From CAZQFV01 sp964613665 (lineage in GTDB: Bacteria > Chloroflexota > Chloroflexia > DTKN01): DNA of 64,000 nucleotides. The position numbers and the translations under genes are program-made. This document shows positions 17,976 to 26,820 of the stretch, in pieces (the first letter of the stretch is position 1; each line of letters starts with the position of its first letter). The notes beneath the pieces were generated by a model. That model was not told the DNA's origin and did no database searches. It saw only the letters and a list, made by a program, of their open reading frames with translations. The stretch spans positions 34,332-98,331 of the forward strand of contig CAZTIG010000007.1 in assembly GCA_964613665.1 (NCBI GenBank), read 5' to 3'.

Positions 17976-20900
17976 ATGTCCAGTCTGCTCCCGCTGATGG
18001 CCGCCTACGTGCCGCCGCTCCTGGCTCGCCAGATCCTGGCCGCACCACGCATTCCGACCGGGCCGGCCGCGGCCCGCTTCCCCGCTGCCGCCCTCTTCGC
18101 CGACATCTCCGGCTTCACCCCGCTGGCCGAGGCGCTGGCCCAGCGCGGCCCCGCCGGCCAGGAGGAGCTGAGCGAACTGCTCAATCGCTCCTTCGGACGG
18201 ATGATCGCCCTCCTCGAGGCCGAGGGCGGAGAGGTGGTCAAGGTCAGCGGCGACGCCCTGACCGTCCTCTTCCCGGCGCTGGACGAGCCGCTCTCCCATG
18301 CCAGCCGGCGGGCTGTCCAGGCGGCCACGGCGATGCAGGCGGCCATGGCCGAGTTCGCCGACCTGCCGACCAGCAGCGGCCCCGTCGCCCTGGCGATGCG
18401 GGGCGGCATCGGGGCCGGTGAGGTGGTGGCCATGCAGGTCGGCGGCGTGCTCGACCGCTGGGAGTTCGTCGTCGCCGGCGATCCGCTGCGGCAGGCCGCG
18501 CAGGCCCAGGGCCAGGCCCGGCGCGGCGAGGTCCGCCTCAGCCCGGAGGCCGAGTCGGTCCTCCATCCCCTGCCCCTTCCGGCCCGCCCGGTGGTCCTGC
18601 CCGATTGGTCCACAGTGACCGACCCCGCTGCGGAGGCCAACCTGCGCCTCTTTGTCCCGGGTCCGGTCAAGATCTGGCTGGACGAGGGGCTGCGCGAGTG
18701 GCTGGCCGCCCTGCGCCCGATGAGCGTCCTCTTCGCCGGGTTGAGCGGGCTCGAATATGACAGGCCCGGCGCCGTCGAGCAGCTGCACGGCTTCTTGTGC
18801 ACGTCCCAGGCCATCATCTACCGCTACCAGGGCATCCTGCGCCAGCTCGTCGTGGACAACATGGGCACGGTCCTCGTGGCCATCTTCGGCGCGCCGACCA
18901 TCGCCCACGAGGAGGGTACCCTGCTGGCGGTGCGCAGTGCCCTCGACCTGGCGGCGATGTACCGGGGCACGCCGCGGCAGGTTGCGGTCGGTGTGGCAAC
19001 CGGGCACGTCTTTGCCGGCCCCGTGGGCAGCGAGAGCCGCCGCGAATACATGGCCGTGGGTGACACCGTCAACCTGGCCGCCCGCCTGATGGTCCAGGCC
19101 GGGGCCGGAGAGGTCCTGTGCGACTATGCCACTTTCCAGCAGACCCGCGGCAGGGTGTCCTACGAGAGCCTGCCGCCGGTGCGCGTCAAGGGCAAGGCCG
19201 GCCTCATCCGCGTCTACCGGCCCGGCAGCGCGGTCCCCGCCTCCGGCCGCCAGCAGCAGTCCCTCGACCGGCCTGGTGCGATGGTGGGCCGCCGGTCCGA
19301 GCTGGCCCGCCTGCAGGCACTCCTGGATGCCGTCGAGTCGGGGGCAGGCCGCGTGCTGCTGATCGAAGGCGAGGCCGGCATCGGCAAGAGCCGCCTGGTC
19401 CAGGAGATGACCCTCGCGCTGCGTGAGCGTGGCCTGGCCTGGCTCGTCGGCGCCGGCCAGAGCACCGAGCAGCAGACCCCCTACCGCGCCTGGCGCGACA
19501 TCCTCTCCTACTACTTTGGGTTGGACGAGGTGCGCAACCCGGCCGAGCGGCAGGCCCGTGTGCTCCACTTGGCCCAGGAGCAGGTTCCCGAGCAGCTCTC
19601 GCGCCTGCCCCTGCTGAACGACATCCTCTCCCTGGGCCTGCCCGACACCGCGCTGACAGCCGCACTCGACCCCGCCCTGCGCCACCAGAGCCTGGTCGTG
19701 CTCCTGCTCTCCCTGCTGCGGGCCTGGACCCGCGAGCGGCCGTTGATCGTGGTGCTGGAAGACGCCCACTGGCTGGACAGCCTGTCCTGGGAAACGACCC
19801 TGGCCATCGCCCGCGCCTTGACGCTCTCCCGGGATCGCCTCCTGCTTGTGGTGGTCACCCGTCCCCTGGAGGAAGGGCAGGCCGGCTCCCGGCACATCGT
19901 CGCGCTGCGGGCCCTGCCCGAGGCGGATACCGTTGCCCTCTCCATCCTCAGCCCCACCGAGATCGTCACCCTGGCCGCTGCCCGCCTGGGGCTGCCCCCG
20001 GGCGCCTTGCCGGAGGAGATCGCCGAGCTGGTGCGCGTCCGGGCCGGCGGCAACCCCTTCTTCGCCGAGGAGCTGGTGCTGACCCTGCTCGACCAGGGCG
20101 TGATCGCCCGCGCCGCCGACCCCCGCGGTGGACTGGAGGTGCGGGGCGACCTGGCCCAGGGCGGCCAGACGCTGCCCACCACCGTCCAGGGCCTCATCAT
20201 GGCGCGCATCGACCGCCTGCCACCGGAGCGCCAGCTGACGCTCAAGGTCGCTTCGGTCATCGGCCATACCTACACCTACGGAGCGCTCCGGCACACCATG
20301 GAGCACCACGCCCCCCTCCCCGAGACCCGCCTGCGCGGGCACCTCGATGCCCTCACCGCGCTCGACCTAACTTCTCTGGAAAGCACCGAGCCCGAACTGA
20401 GCTACCGCTTCAAGCACGTCATCACCCAGGAGGTGGCCTACGGCACGCTGCTCTTCGCCCAGCGGCGCAGCCTGCACCGGACCGTGGCCGCGTGGTACGA
20501 GGGCAGTCAGCGGTCGGCGATCCGCTCCTGTTATCCCTTGCTGGCGTACCACTATCGCCACGCCGAGGACCGCGAGCGCGAACTGCACTATGCCTGCCTG
20601 GCGGGCAAGCAGGCCGCGGCGCAGTTCGCCAACTCCGAGGCGGTCGCCTACCTGAGCCGGGCCCTGGAGCTGGCCCCCGCGGACGACCTGTCCGGCCGCT
20701 ACGCCCTGCTGGCCGCGCGGGAAAAGGTCCTGGATCGGCAAGGGGTGCGCCAGGCCCAGTGCGACGACCTGGCCGCGCTGCAGGAGCTGGCCGAGGCGCT
20801 GGCCGACGACGGCAGGCGGGCCGAGGTGGGCCTGCGCCAGGCCCACTATGCCGAGACCACCGGGGACTACCCGGGAGCGATCGCCGCCGCCCGCCAGGCT

Positions 20901-22265
20901 ATCGAGCTGGCCCGGGCCGTCGGTGCCGGCCGGCTGGAGGCCGCCGGCCACCTGCAGTGGGGGCGGGTCCTCTGGCGGCAGGGCCAGCACGATGCCGCCC
21001 GCCTCCGGCTGGGGCAGGCCCTGGACATCGTCGCCACGGCGGCAGGGGAGCCGGTCGACGCGGGTTCGCTGGGGGCTTGGCGCGCGCTGGAGGCCGACTG
21101 CCGGCGCACCCTGGGGAACATCTCCCTCTACCAGGGGGACTATGCCTCCGCGCAGGCCCACTACGAGCAGGCTCTGGCCCTCTACCGGGAGGACGACGAC
21201 CGGGTTGGCGAGAGCGCCCTGCTGAACAACCTGGGCTCCCTCGCCGCCAATCGCGGCGACTATGCCTCCGCCCGGGACTACTACGAGCAGACCCTGCGCC
21301 TGAAGCGCGAGATCGGCGATCGGCAGAGCGAAGGGCTGGTGCTGAACAACCTCGGCAGCGCGGCGACGAACCTGGGCGACTATGCCGCGGCCCGTGCCTA
21401 CTTCGAGCAGGCCCTGCACGCCTACCGCGCGGTGGGGGACCGGCGGGCCGAGGCCACCACGCTGAACAACCTCGGCGTCGTCTCCGTGCACCAGGGCGAG
21501 TACCCCCGGGCGCAGGGCTACCTGGAGCAGGCCCTGGACCTGCGCCGGGAGCTGGGCGACCGCCAGGGAGAGAGCAGCACCCTGGACAACCTGGGCATCG
21601 TCGCAGTGCGCCTGGGGGACCATGCCGGGGCGCGGGCCTGTCTGCAAGAGGCCCTGCGCCTGTGCCGCGAGATCGGCAATCGGCGGGCCGAGGCTGAGGG
21701 CCTGGCCTACCTGGGTCTGCTCTCGCACTGTCTGGGGGACAATGCCGCCGCCAGGGACCATTGCCAGCAGGCGCGGGAGCTCGCCGCGGAGCTGGGAGCG
21801 CACCACGTCCAGGGCTACGCCCTGACCTTCCTGGGCCACGCCCTGGCCGATCTGGGGGATTGGGCCGCTGCTGGGACGGCCTACCGGCGGGCCCTGGAGA
21901 TCCGCCGGCAGATGGGCCAGGCCAACCTGGCCGTGGGGCCGTTGGCCGGCCTGGCGCACGTGGCCCTGGGCCAGGGCGACCTGGGCCAGGCCCAGGCGTA
22001 CGTGGAGGAGGTCCTGTCCCATCTGCAGTCCCATGCCCCCGACGGCATCGCCGAGCCGCTGCGGGTCTATCTGACCTGCAGCCGCGTCCTGCGCGCAAGC
22101 GGCGACCCGCGGGCCGGCGCGGTCCTGGAAACGGCCTACCGGCTGCTGCAGGAGCAGGCCGGCCAGATTGCCGACGAGACCCAACGACGGGCATTTCTGG
22201 AGAATGTACCGGCGCACCGCGAGGTCACCCGCGAGTTCGCGGCCAACCAGGGAGGAGAACGATGA
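17976..22265 (+). CDS. Twin-cyclase / AAA ATPase / TPR protein, second paralogue
   Basis: 1429 aa with the same architecture as 2512-6435. C1 (about 37-200) has FADISGFT (D43) and VSGDALTVLF (D93). C2 (about 248-415) has VGDTVNLAAR (N366, R370) but no metal aspartates. The ATPase has Walker A GEAGIGKS (465-472), and a Walker B-like IVVLEDAHWLD follows. The C-terminal third holds regular TPRs: the GDYASAQAHYEQALALYRE pattern recurs every 40 residues through about 1050-1350. One composite cyclase site per chain is expected. The start has GGGAGA and an upstream promoter. The stop overlaps the next ATG (ATGA at 22262), so it is translationally coupled to the Mth938-domain gene. Confidence 0.85.
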   Translation: MSSLLPLMAAYVPPLLARQILAAPRIPTGPAAARFPAAALFADISGFTPLAEALAQRGPAGQEELSELLNRSFGRMIALLEAEGGEVVKVSGDALTVLFPALDEPLSHASRRAVQAATAMQAAMAEFADLPTSSGPVALAMRGGIGAGEVVAMQVGGVLDRWEFVVAGDPLRQAAQAQGQARRGEVRLSPEAESVLHPLPLPARPVVLPDWSTVTDPAAEANLRLFVPGPVKIWLDEGLREWLAALRPMSVLFAGLSGLEYDRPGAVEQLHGFLCTSQAIIYRYQGILRQLVVDNMGTVLVAIFGAPTIAHEEGTLLAVRSALDLAAMYRGTPRQVAVGVATGHVFAGPVGSESRREYMAVGDTVNLAARLMVQAGAGEVLCDYATFQQTRGRVSYESLPPVRVKGKAGLIRVYRPGSAVPASGRQQQSLDRPGAMVGRRSELARLQALLDAVESGAGRVLLIEGEAGIGKSRLVQEMTLALRERGLAWLVGAGQSTEQQTPYRAWRDILSYYFGLDEVRNPAERQARVLHLAQEQVPEQLSRLPLLNDILSLGLPDTALTAALDPALRHQSLVVLLLSLLRAWTRERPLIVVLEDAHWLDSLSWETTLAIARALTLSRDRLLLVVVTRPLEEGQAGSRHIVALRALPEADTVALSILSPTEIVTLAAARLGLPPGALPEEIAELVRVRAGGNPFFAEELVLTLLDQGVIARAADPRGGLEVRGDLAQGGQTLPTTVQGLIMARIDRLPPERQLTLKVASVIGHTYTYGALRHTMEHHAPLPETRLRGHLDALTALDLTSLESTEPELSYRFKHVITQEVAYGTLLFAQRRSLHRTVAAWYEGSQRSAIRSCYPLLAYHYRHAEDRERELHYACLAGKQAAAQFANSEAVAYLSRALELAPADDLSGRYALLAAREKVLDRQGVRQAQCDDLAALQELAEALADDGRRAEVGLRQAHYAETTGDYPGAIAAARQAIELARAVGAGRLEAAGHLQWGRVLWRQGQHDAARLRLGQALDIVATAAGEPVDAGSLGAWRALEADCRRTLGNISLYQGDYASAQAHYEQALALYREDDDRVGESALLNNLGSLAANRGDYASARDYYEQTLRLKREIGDRQSEGLVLNNLGSAATNLGDYAAARAYFEQALHAYRAVGDRRAEATTLNNLGVVSVHQGEYPRAQGYLEQALDLRRELGDRQGESSTLDNLGIVAVRLGDHAGARACLQEALRLCREIGNRRAEAEGLAYLGLLSHCLGDNAAARDHCQQARELAAELGAHHVQGYALTFLGHALADLGDWAAAGTAYRRALEIRRQMGQANLAVGPLAGLAHVALGQGDLGQAQAYVEEVLSHLQSHAPDGIAEPLRVYLTCSRVLRASGDPRAGAVLETAYRLLQEQAGQIADETQRRAFLENVPAHREVTREFAANQGGER

Positions 22266-22624
22266 AGCCCGGAATCGACCGCACCCGCTTCGGGTCGATC
22301 ACCATCGCCGGAACGACGTACGACCACGACGTGGTCATCCGGCTCGACGGCCGGGTGGAGAAACGGAAGAAGAAGCTCTCCAAGGCCATCTACGGCACGT
22401 CGCACACCGTATCGCTCGACGAGGCCCGCCACATCCACGAGCCGGGAGCCACCCGGCTGATCGTCGGCAGCGGGCAGCACGGCCTGGTGCGGCTCTCCGA
22501 CGAAGCCGCGGCCTACTTCCGCCAGCAGGGGTGCCGGGTGGAGGCACTGCCCACGGCCGAGGCCGCACACGTCTGGAACGAGGCCGAGGGCGCCGTGATC
22601 GGCCTCTTTCACGTGACCTGCTGA
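22262..22624 (+). CDS. Mth938-like domain protein (DUF498 family)
   Basis: 120 aa with the Mth938 fold signature: a central YGTSHTVSLDEARHI, LIVGSGQHGLVRLSDEAAAYF and a C-terminal A-x-x-WNEAEGAVIGLFHVTC. The length fits the family. The biochemical role of these proteins is not established; homologues occur alone or with assembly factors. It is coupled by an ATGA overlap to the cyclase/ATPase gene and followed 16 nt later by the AllH-like gene, which suggests one transcript. Confidence 0.8.
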   Translation: MKPGIDRTRFGSITIAGTTYDHDVVIRLDGRVEKRKKKLSKAIYGTSHTVSLDEARHIHEPGATRLIVGSGQHGLVRLSDEAAAYFRQQGCRVEALPTAEAAHVWNEAEGAVIGLFHVTC

Positions 22625-22640
22625 CGGCGAGGGTCCGGCC

Positions 22641-23588
22641 ATGGCGCTACGACGGCATGCCCGCTCCGTCAGCCGGCCGGCGCTGGCGCTGCTGCGGCGC
22701 CGGCCGTTCGCGGCCCACGTCCTGGCCAACTTCGAGCGGGCCTGCGACCTGGTCACGCCGGCCGGCGAGGTACTGGCGCTGGTATCGCCGGAGGTGGGCG
22801 ACGGGCCGCTGAACGTGGTCCTCGATAGGGGCTTTCCTCCCCACGCGCTCGCCGCTGGCATGGCCGTGACCATGGACGGGGAGGTCCTGCGGGTCGGCGG
22901 CCTGCGGATCGTCCTGGAGGGAGCCACGCTGTGGGAGCCGCGGCCGGACTGGGCGGCGCTGCGGGCGCGGCACGGGGCCAGCGCCGGACGCTGCCGCCTG
23001 GTGGCGGCACTGGCCCTGGAGGAAGCACACGACTCCCGCCTGCTCTCCCTGGTCCTCTCCCCCCATCTTCCCCTCGCCCCCTCTCAGCGGGGTGGGCCGG
23101 GCGGCCGGGAGCAGGCAGGGCCGGCCATGGCCGCTCTCACCGACGTCTTCGGACGGGCCACAGCCGCGCTGCGCCGTGGTTGGGCCGGCGACAGGACCCT
23201 CCTCGCCGAGGGCGCCACCCGGCTGGCCGGCTTGGGGGGTGGCCTGACCCCCGCCGGGGACGACTTTCTCTGCGGGGCCATGCTGGCAGCCTGGCTGTGG
23301 CACCCGGCGCCGGAGGCGGTCTGCGGGGCCGTGGCCGATGCCGCGGCGCCGCGCTCGACCGCCCTCTCGGCGGCGCTGCTGCGGGCCGCCGGCCGGGGGG
23401 AGTGCGCGGCGGACTGGCACCGGCTGCTGGCGGCGCTGGCCGGTCTCTCTTCATCCGCTCCGCCCGGGGAACAGGGGGAGATGGAAGCGGCCCTCCGGGC
23501 CGTGCTGGCCCACGGCGCCACCTCCGGCGCCGATGCCCTGGCGGGGTTCCTCTGGGGCGCCCTCCTGGTCTACAGAGGCAGCCCGTAG
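22641..23588 (+). CDS. AllH-like protein (DUF2877)
   Basis: 315 aa. The diagnostic segment is GLGGGLTPAGDDFLCGAMLAAWL, with a second conserved block SGADALAGFLWGALL near the end. In E. coli the AllH (YlbF), AllG (YlbE) and FdrA proteins act together as the oxamate carbamoyltransferase of anaerobic allantoin use. Here the FdrA and AllG partners lie 12-14 kb away in a separate operon (34173-37228). The start at 22641 fits a GAGGG site. A short low-complexity stretch (about residues 140-160, PLAPSQRGGPGGREQ) looks inserted. Confidence 0.75.
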   Translation: MALRRHARSVSRPALALLRRRPFAAHVLANFERACDLVTPAGEVLALVSPEVGDGPLNVVLDRGFPPHALAAGMAVTMDGEVLRVGGLRIVLEGATLWEPRPDWAALRARHGASAGRCRLVAALALEEAHDSRLLSLVLSPHLPLAPSQRGGPGGREQAGPAMAALTDVFGRATAALRRGWAGDRTLLAEGATRLAGLGGGLTPAGDDFLCGAMLAAWLWHPAPEAVCGAVADAAAPRSTALSAALLRAAGRGECAADWHRLLAALAGLSSSAPPGEQGEMEAALRAVLAHGATSGADALAGFLWGALLVYRGSP

Positions 23589-23631
23589 TCGGGTGATCCC
23601 TCTCCGGATGGCTGGCCTCACCGGTTACACC

Positions 23632-26001
23632 CTACTCCGGTCTCCCTTCTCCTTGTCCCCTTGTCACCCTGTCCCCTCGTCCCTCTTTCTCCTCCCACGC
23701 CATGTACACCCGCTCCGCCGTCACCGGCATGTCGTCGAAGCGGATGCCCATGGCGTCGTAGAGAGCGTTGGCGATGGCCGGCGCGGTGGCGATCATGGGG
23801 TGCTCGCCGATGCCGCGCGCCCCCCAGGGGCCATCGTCCTGGGGCACCTCGACGATCGTGGCCAGCACCTGCCGTGGCGTGTCCAGCACCGTGGCGATGC
23901 GATAGTCCACCAGCGAGGCGTTCTGCGGCCGGCCCTCCTCCAGCCGCAGTGCCTCCAGCAGCGCCGAGCTGGCCCCCTGCACCACCCCGCCCTCCATCTG
24001 CGCCTGCACCTGGTCGGGGTTGATGGCCTGTCCCACGTCGTAGGCCGCCGCCAGGCGCAGGATCTCCACCTGGCCGGTCTCGGTGTCCACCTCCAGGTCC
24101 ACCGCCTGGCAGCCCACGGTATAGTGCACCACGGCCCGCTCGCCCTGGCCGGTCTCCGCGTCCAGGCTGGTCACATAGTCCGGCATGAACCGGCCCCGGC
24201 CCAGCACCGGCCCGCCGACCCAGGTGCCGTCGGGCAGCTGCAGGCCGTGGATGACCAGCTTCGGCAGCGGCAGGGAGCGCTCGCTGCGGTAGGAAACGAC
24301 CTCGCCGTCGACGATGTCCAGGCCGGCCGGGTCCTCCTCCCAGAAGCGACCGACGGCGGCCAGGATCTGCTGGCGGGCGTCCTGGGCAGCGGCGCGGATG
24401 GCGTTGCCGGTCGACCAGGTGAGGCGGCTGGCCACGGTCTGCCACTCGTACGGGCTGTAGCGGGTGTCCACGGGGGCCGAGATGCGCACCCATTCCAGCG
24501 GCACGCCGAGGGCCTCGGCAGCCATCTGCGCGGCCACGGTAAAGATGCCCTGGCCGAGCTCCTGCCCGCCCAGCCCCACGCTGACGGTGCCGTCCTCGTT
24601 GAAGCGCACCCAGGCTTCCGAGGCGGCGTCGGGCGGCATGGCCGGCGCCTTCCAGCAGGCGGCCAGGCCCTTGCCGCGGCGCTTGTGCGGGGCCGAGGCC
24701 GGCTCTCTCCTGCCCCAGGAGATGCCCTGGGCGGCCCTCTGGATGCACTCGGCCATCCCCACGGGGTGCATCTGCATGCCGGTGACGATGATGTCGCCAC
24801 CCTTGACGCAGTTCCGCAGCCGCAAGACGAGCGGGTCGACCGAGAGGGCCTCGGCCAGGCGGTCGACCGACTGCTCGATGCTCCAGTGGATCTCGGGCAT
24901 GCCAAAGCCGCGCATGGGCCCACCGACGGGATGGTTGGTGTAGACGCAGTAGGAGTCGGTGTGCACGTTGGGGATCGTGTAGGGGCCGGTGGAGGAGTAG
25001 CCGGCAGCGCGGGTAATGTTGACGCCGTACTCGGTGTACGCACCGGCATCCCAGTAGTACTCCACCTGCAGGGCCAGGATCTGCCCCGACCTGGTCCCGC
25101 CGATCTTGACCTTGGCGATGAGCCCCTGGCGGACAAAGGTGCAGAAGAACTCCTCCTCGCGGGTCATGCGCAGCTTGACCGGCCGGCCGGGCACTTGGCG
25201 GGCCATGACCACGGCCAGCGCCTCCATAGAGACCCCGGCCTTGCTGCCAAACCCCCCGCCAATGTACGGCCCGACGACGCGCATGTCGCCCTGCGAGATG
25301 CCCAGCGCCTGGGCGATCAGGTCGCGCTGGGCAAAGGGCGACTGCGTGCTGCTCCAGAGCGTCACCTCGCCGGAGGGGTCCCAGCGCGCCACGGCGACGT
25401 GCGGCTCGATGGGCACGTGCTGGATGTGCGGCACGCGGTAGGTGGCCTCGACGACGGCGTCGCACTGCGGCCAGGCCGCGGCCACGTCGCCCTTGCGCAC
25501 CTTGAAATGGTTGGAGACGTTCGTGCCGGGCCTGGGCAGGATAAAGGGGACTACCTCGTAGGAGCCCAGGTCGGGGTGCAGGAGAGGGGCCCCAGGCTGC
25601 ATGGCCGCCAGCGGATCGAAGACGGCCGGCAGCTCCTCGTACTCCACCTCGATCAGACGCACCGCTTCCTCGGCCAGCTCCTCGCTCGCCGCCACCACCC
25701 CGGCCACGGGGTCGCCGACGTAGCGCACCCGGTCGGTGCAAAAGATGTGGCGGTCCTTCAGGTAGAGGCCGATAAAACCGGGGGTATCGGTGCCCGTCAC
25801 CACGGCACGGACCCCGGGGAGGGCCAGCGCCTTGCTGGCGTCCACCCGACGGATCAGCGCGTGCGGGTGCGGGCTGCGCAGCACCCGGCCGTAGAGCAGG
25901 GCCGGCCCGAACTGGATGTCGTCGGTGAACAGGGCCGTCCCGGTCACCTTGTCCAGAGCATCCACGCGGGAGACACTCCGGCCGACAGATCTCGCGCTCA
26001 T
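23632..26001 (-). CDS. Molybdenum hydroxylase large subunit (xanthine dehydrogenase family)
   Basis: 789 aa. Binds molybdopterin cytosine dinucleotide and holds the active site. Visible: RVDALDKVTGTALF, RVLRSPHPHALI, VGDPVAGVVA, VRYVPHIQHVPIEPHV-like substrate channel residues, the cofactor motif GGGFGSKAG, GPMRGFGMPE, LGGQELGQGIFT and the catalytic glutamate segment GARGIGEHP. The start ATG overlaps the stop of the [2Fe-2S] subunit (ATGA). The C-terminal tail after YMAWEE is low complexity (GRGDRVTRGQGEGRPE), derived from a G/A-rich spacer repeat. The substrate is probably a purine, given adenine deaminase and AllFGH-like genes nearby, but an aldehyde or another heterocycle is possible. Confidence 0.9.
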   Translation of the reverse strand: MSARSVGRSVSRVDALDKVTGTALFTDDIQFGPALLYGRVLRSPHPHALIRRVDASKALALPGVRAVVTGTDTPGFIGLYLKDRHIFCTDRVRYVGDPVAGVVAASEELAEEAVRLIEVEYEELPAVFDPLAAMQPGAPLLHPDLGSYEVVPFILPRPGTNVSNHFKVRKGDVAAAWPQCDAVVEATYRVPHIQHVPIEPHVAVARWDPSGEVTLWSSTQSPFAQRDLIAQALGISQGDMRVVGPYIGGGFGSKAGVSMEALAVVMARQVPGRPVKLRMTREEEFFCTFVRQGLIAKVKIGGTRSGQILALQVEYYWDAGAYTEYGVNITRAAGYSSTGPYTIPNVHTDSYCVYTNHPVGGPMRGFGMPEIHWSIEQSVDRLAEALSVDPLVLRLRNCVKGGDIIVTGMQMHPVGMAECIQRAAQGISWGRREPASAPHKRRGKGLAACWKAPAMPPDAASEAWVRFNEDGTVSVGLGGQELGQGIFTVAAQMAAEALGVPLEWVRISAPVDTRYSPYEWQTVASRLTWSTGNAIRAAAQDARQQILAAVGRFWEEDPAGLDIVDGEVVSYRSERSLPLPKLVIHGLQLPDGTWVGGPVLGRGRFMPDYVTSLDAETGQGERAVVHYTVGCQAVDLEVDTETGQVEILRLAAAYDVGQAINPDQVQAQMEGGVVQGASSALLEALRLEEGRPQNASLVDYRIATVLDTPRQVLATIVEVPQDDGPWGARGIGEHPMIATAPAIANALYDAMGIRFDDMPVTAERVYMAWEEKEGRGDRVTRGQGEGRPE

Positions 26002-26717
26002 CGCCCTCCCTCCTTCCTGCTTCCCGCGTCTTGCCCCCTGCATCCTGCTTCTTGCGCCTTGCCTCCTGCCTCCTGCCTCCTGCTTCCTGCCTCTTCAACA
26101 GCCTGCACGATGCGCGCGTAGCCGGTGCAGCGGCAGAGGTTGCCCACGAGCGCGGCGCGGATGTCATCCGCGCTGGGAGCTGGATTGCGCTGGAGCAGGG
26201 CATAGGCCGACAGCAGCATCCCCGGCGTGCAGAACCCGCACTGGACCGCGCCCTGGTCAATGAACGCCTGCTGCAGCGGGTGCAGTGTCTCGGGCGCGGC
26301 GGGGCGGGCCCGGGGGGGCGGGCGCGGGGGCGCCCGCCGGGGCGGGGGGCGGGGCGGGGGGGGGGGCGGCGGGCGGGGGCCGGCGGGCNNNNNNNNNNGC
26401 AGTGTCTCCCCCTCTCCTTGTCCCCCCCTCTCCCCCTCTCCCTGTCCCCCCCTCTCCCCCTCTCCTTGTGCCCTGGCCAGCCCTTCCACCGTGACCACCT
26501 CCGCGCCATCCGCCTCCACCGCCAGCACCATGCAGGCATTGACCGGCTCGCCGTTCATCAGCACGGTGCAGGCCCCGCACTCGCCGGCCGCGCAGCCGTT
26601 CTTGGTCCCGGTCAGGGCCAAGCGCTCGCGCAGGAGCTGCAGCAGGGTCATGTTGGCGGGGACGTGCAGGGACTCGGCGGTGCCGTTGACGGTGATGGTG
26701 ATGGTGTGCGTGCTCAT
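25998..26717 (-). CDS. Molybdenum hydroxylase [2Fe-2S] subunit (sequence damaged by a gap)
   Basis: Transfers electrons from the molybdenum centre to FAD. The N-terminal plant-type cluster uses C42, C47, C50 and C62 (GCAAGECGACTV...NAC). The C-terminal cluster uses QCGFCTPG and NLCRCTG. As assembled it is 239 aa, while the family is usually 150-170. The excess comes from three sources: a G/A-rich repeat in the linker (GEGERGGQ twice), a 117-bp G/C-only stretch with 10 N flanked by a 10-bp direct repeat (26282-26398), and a heptamer-repeat tail (GSRRQEAGGKAQEAG...). Removing the 117 bp rejoins GETL to HPLQQAFIDQ in frame. GGAGG precedes the ATG. Confidence 0.85.
   Translation of the reverse strand: MSTHTITITVNGTAESLHVPANMTLLQLLRERLALTGTKNGCAAGECGACTVLMNGEPVNACMVLAVEADGAEVVTVEGLARAQGEGERGGQGEGERGGQGEGETLXXXXPAGPRPPPPPPPRPPPRRAPPRPPPRARPAAPETLHPLQQAFIDQGAVQCGFCTPGMLLSAYALLQRNPAPSADDIRAALVGNLCRCTGYARIVQAVEEAGSRRQEAGGKAQEAGCRGQDAGSRKEGGR
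26015..26098. repeat. Heptameric purine/pyrimidine-asymmetric repeat inside a CDS end
   Basis: CTTGCCTCCTGCCTCCTG-type repeats with a 7-bp period. The same spacer repeat recurs at 42786-42838, 45373-45399, 45566-45586, 62246-62283 and 63274-63320. Here it encodes the last 27 or so residues of the [2Fe-2S] subunit. Confidence 0.75.
26282..26398. other. Probable assembly artefact with 10-N gap
   Basis: About 98 bases of almost pure G/C precede 10 N (26389-26398). GCAGTGTCTC occurs at 26282-26291 and again at 26399-26408, so the intervening 117 bp looks like a low-quality read end spliced in. Confidence 0.8.
26407..26470. repeat. G/A-rich repeat of about 24-bp period inside the [2Fe-2S] subunit gene
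   Basis: Repeats of CCCCCTCTCC plus TGTCC (plus strand), in frame, adding 8-residue GEGERGGQ units. A similar run lies at 23643-23695 at the 3' end of the large-subunit gene. Confidence 0.7.
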
Positions 26718-26730
26718 CTTGTCCTCCAGA

Positions 26731-26820
26731 GGGCTGAGGGCCTGGGGCTCAGGGCCTGGGGCCCAGGGCTCGGGGCCCAGCCTCCTGCGCCCCAGGCTCT
26801 GAGCCCCAGGCCCTCAGCCC
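26731..26820 (-). promoter_or_regulatory. Intercistronic 22-bp perfect inverted repeat
   Basis: The 22 bases at 26731-26752 are exactly the reverse complement of those at 26799-26820. The right arm covers the stop codon of the FAD-subunit gene and the left arm ends 14 nt before the [2Fe-2S]-subunit ATG. In mRNA it would form a very stable stem between the two cistrons. Confidence 0.7.
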
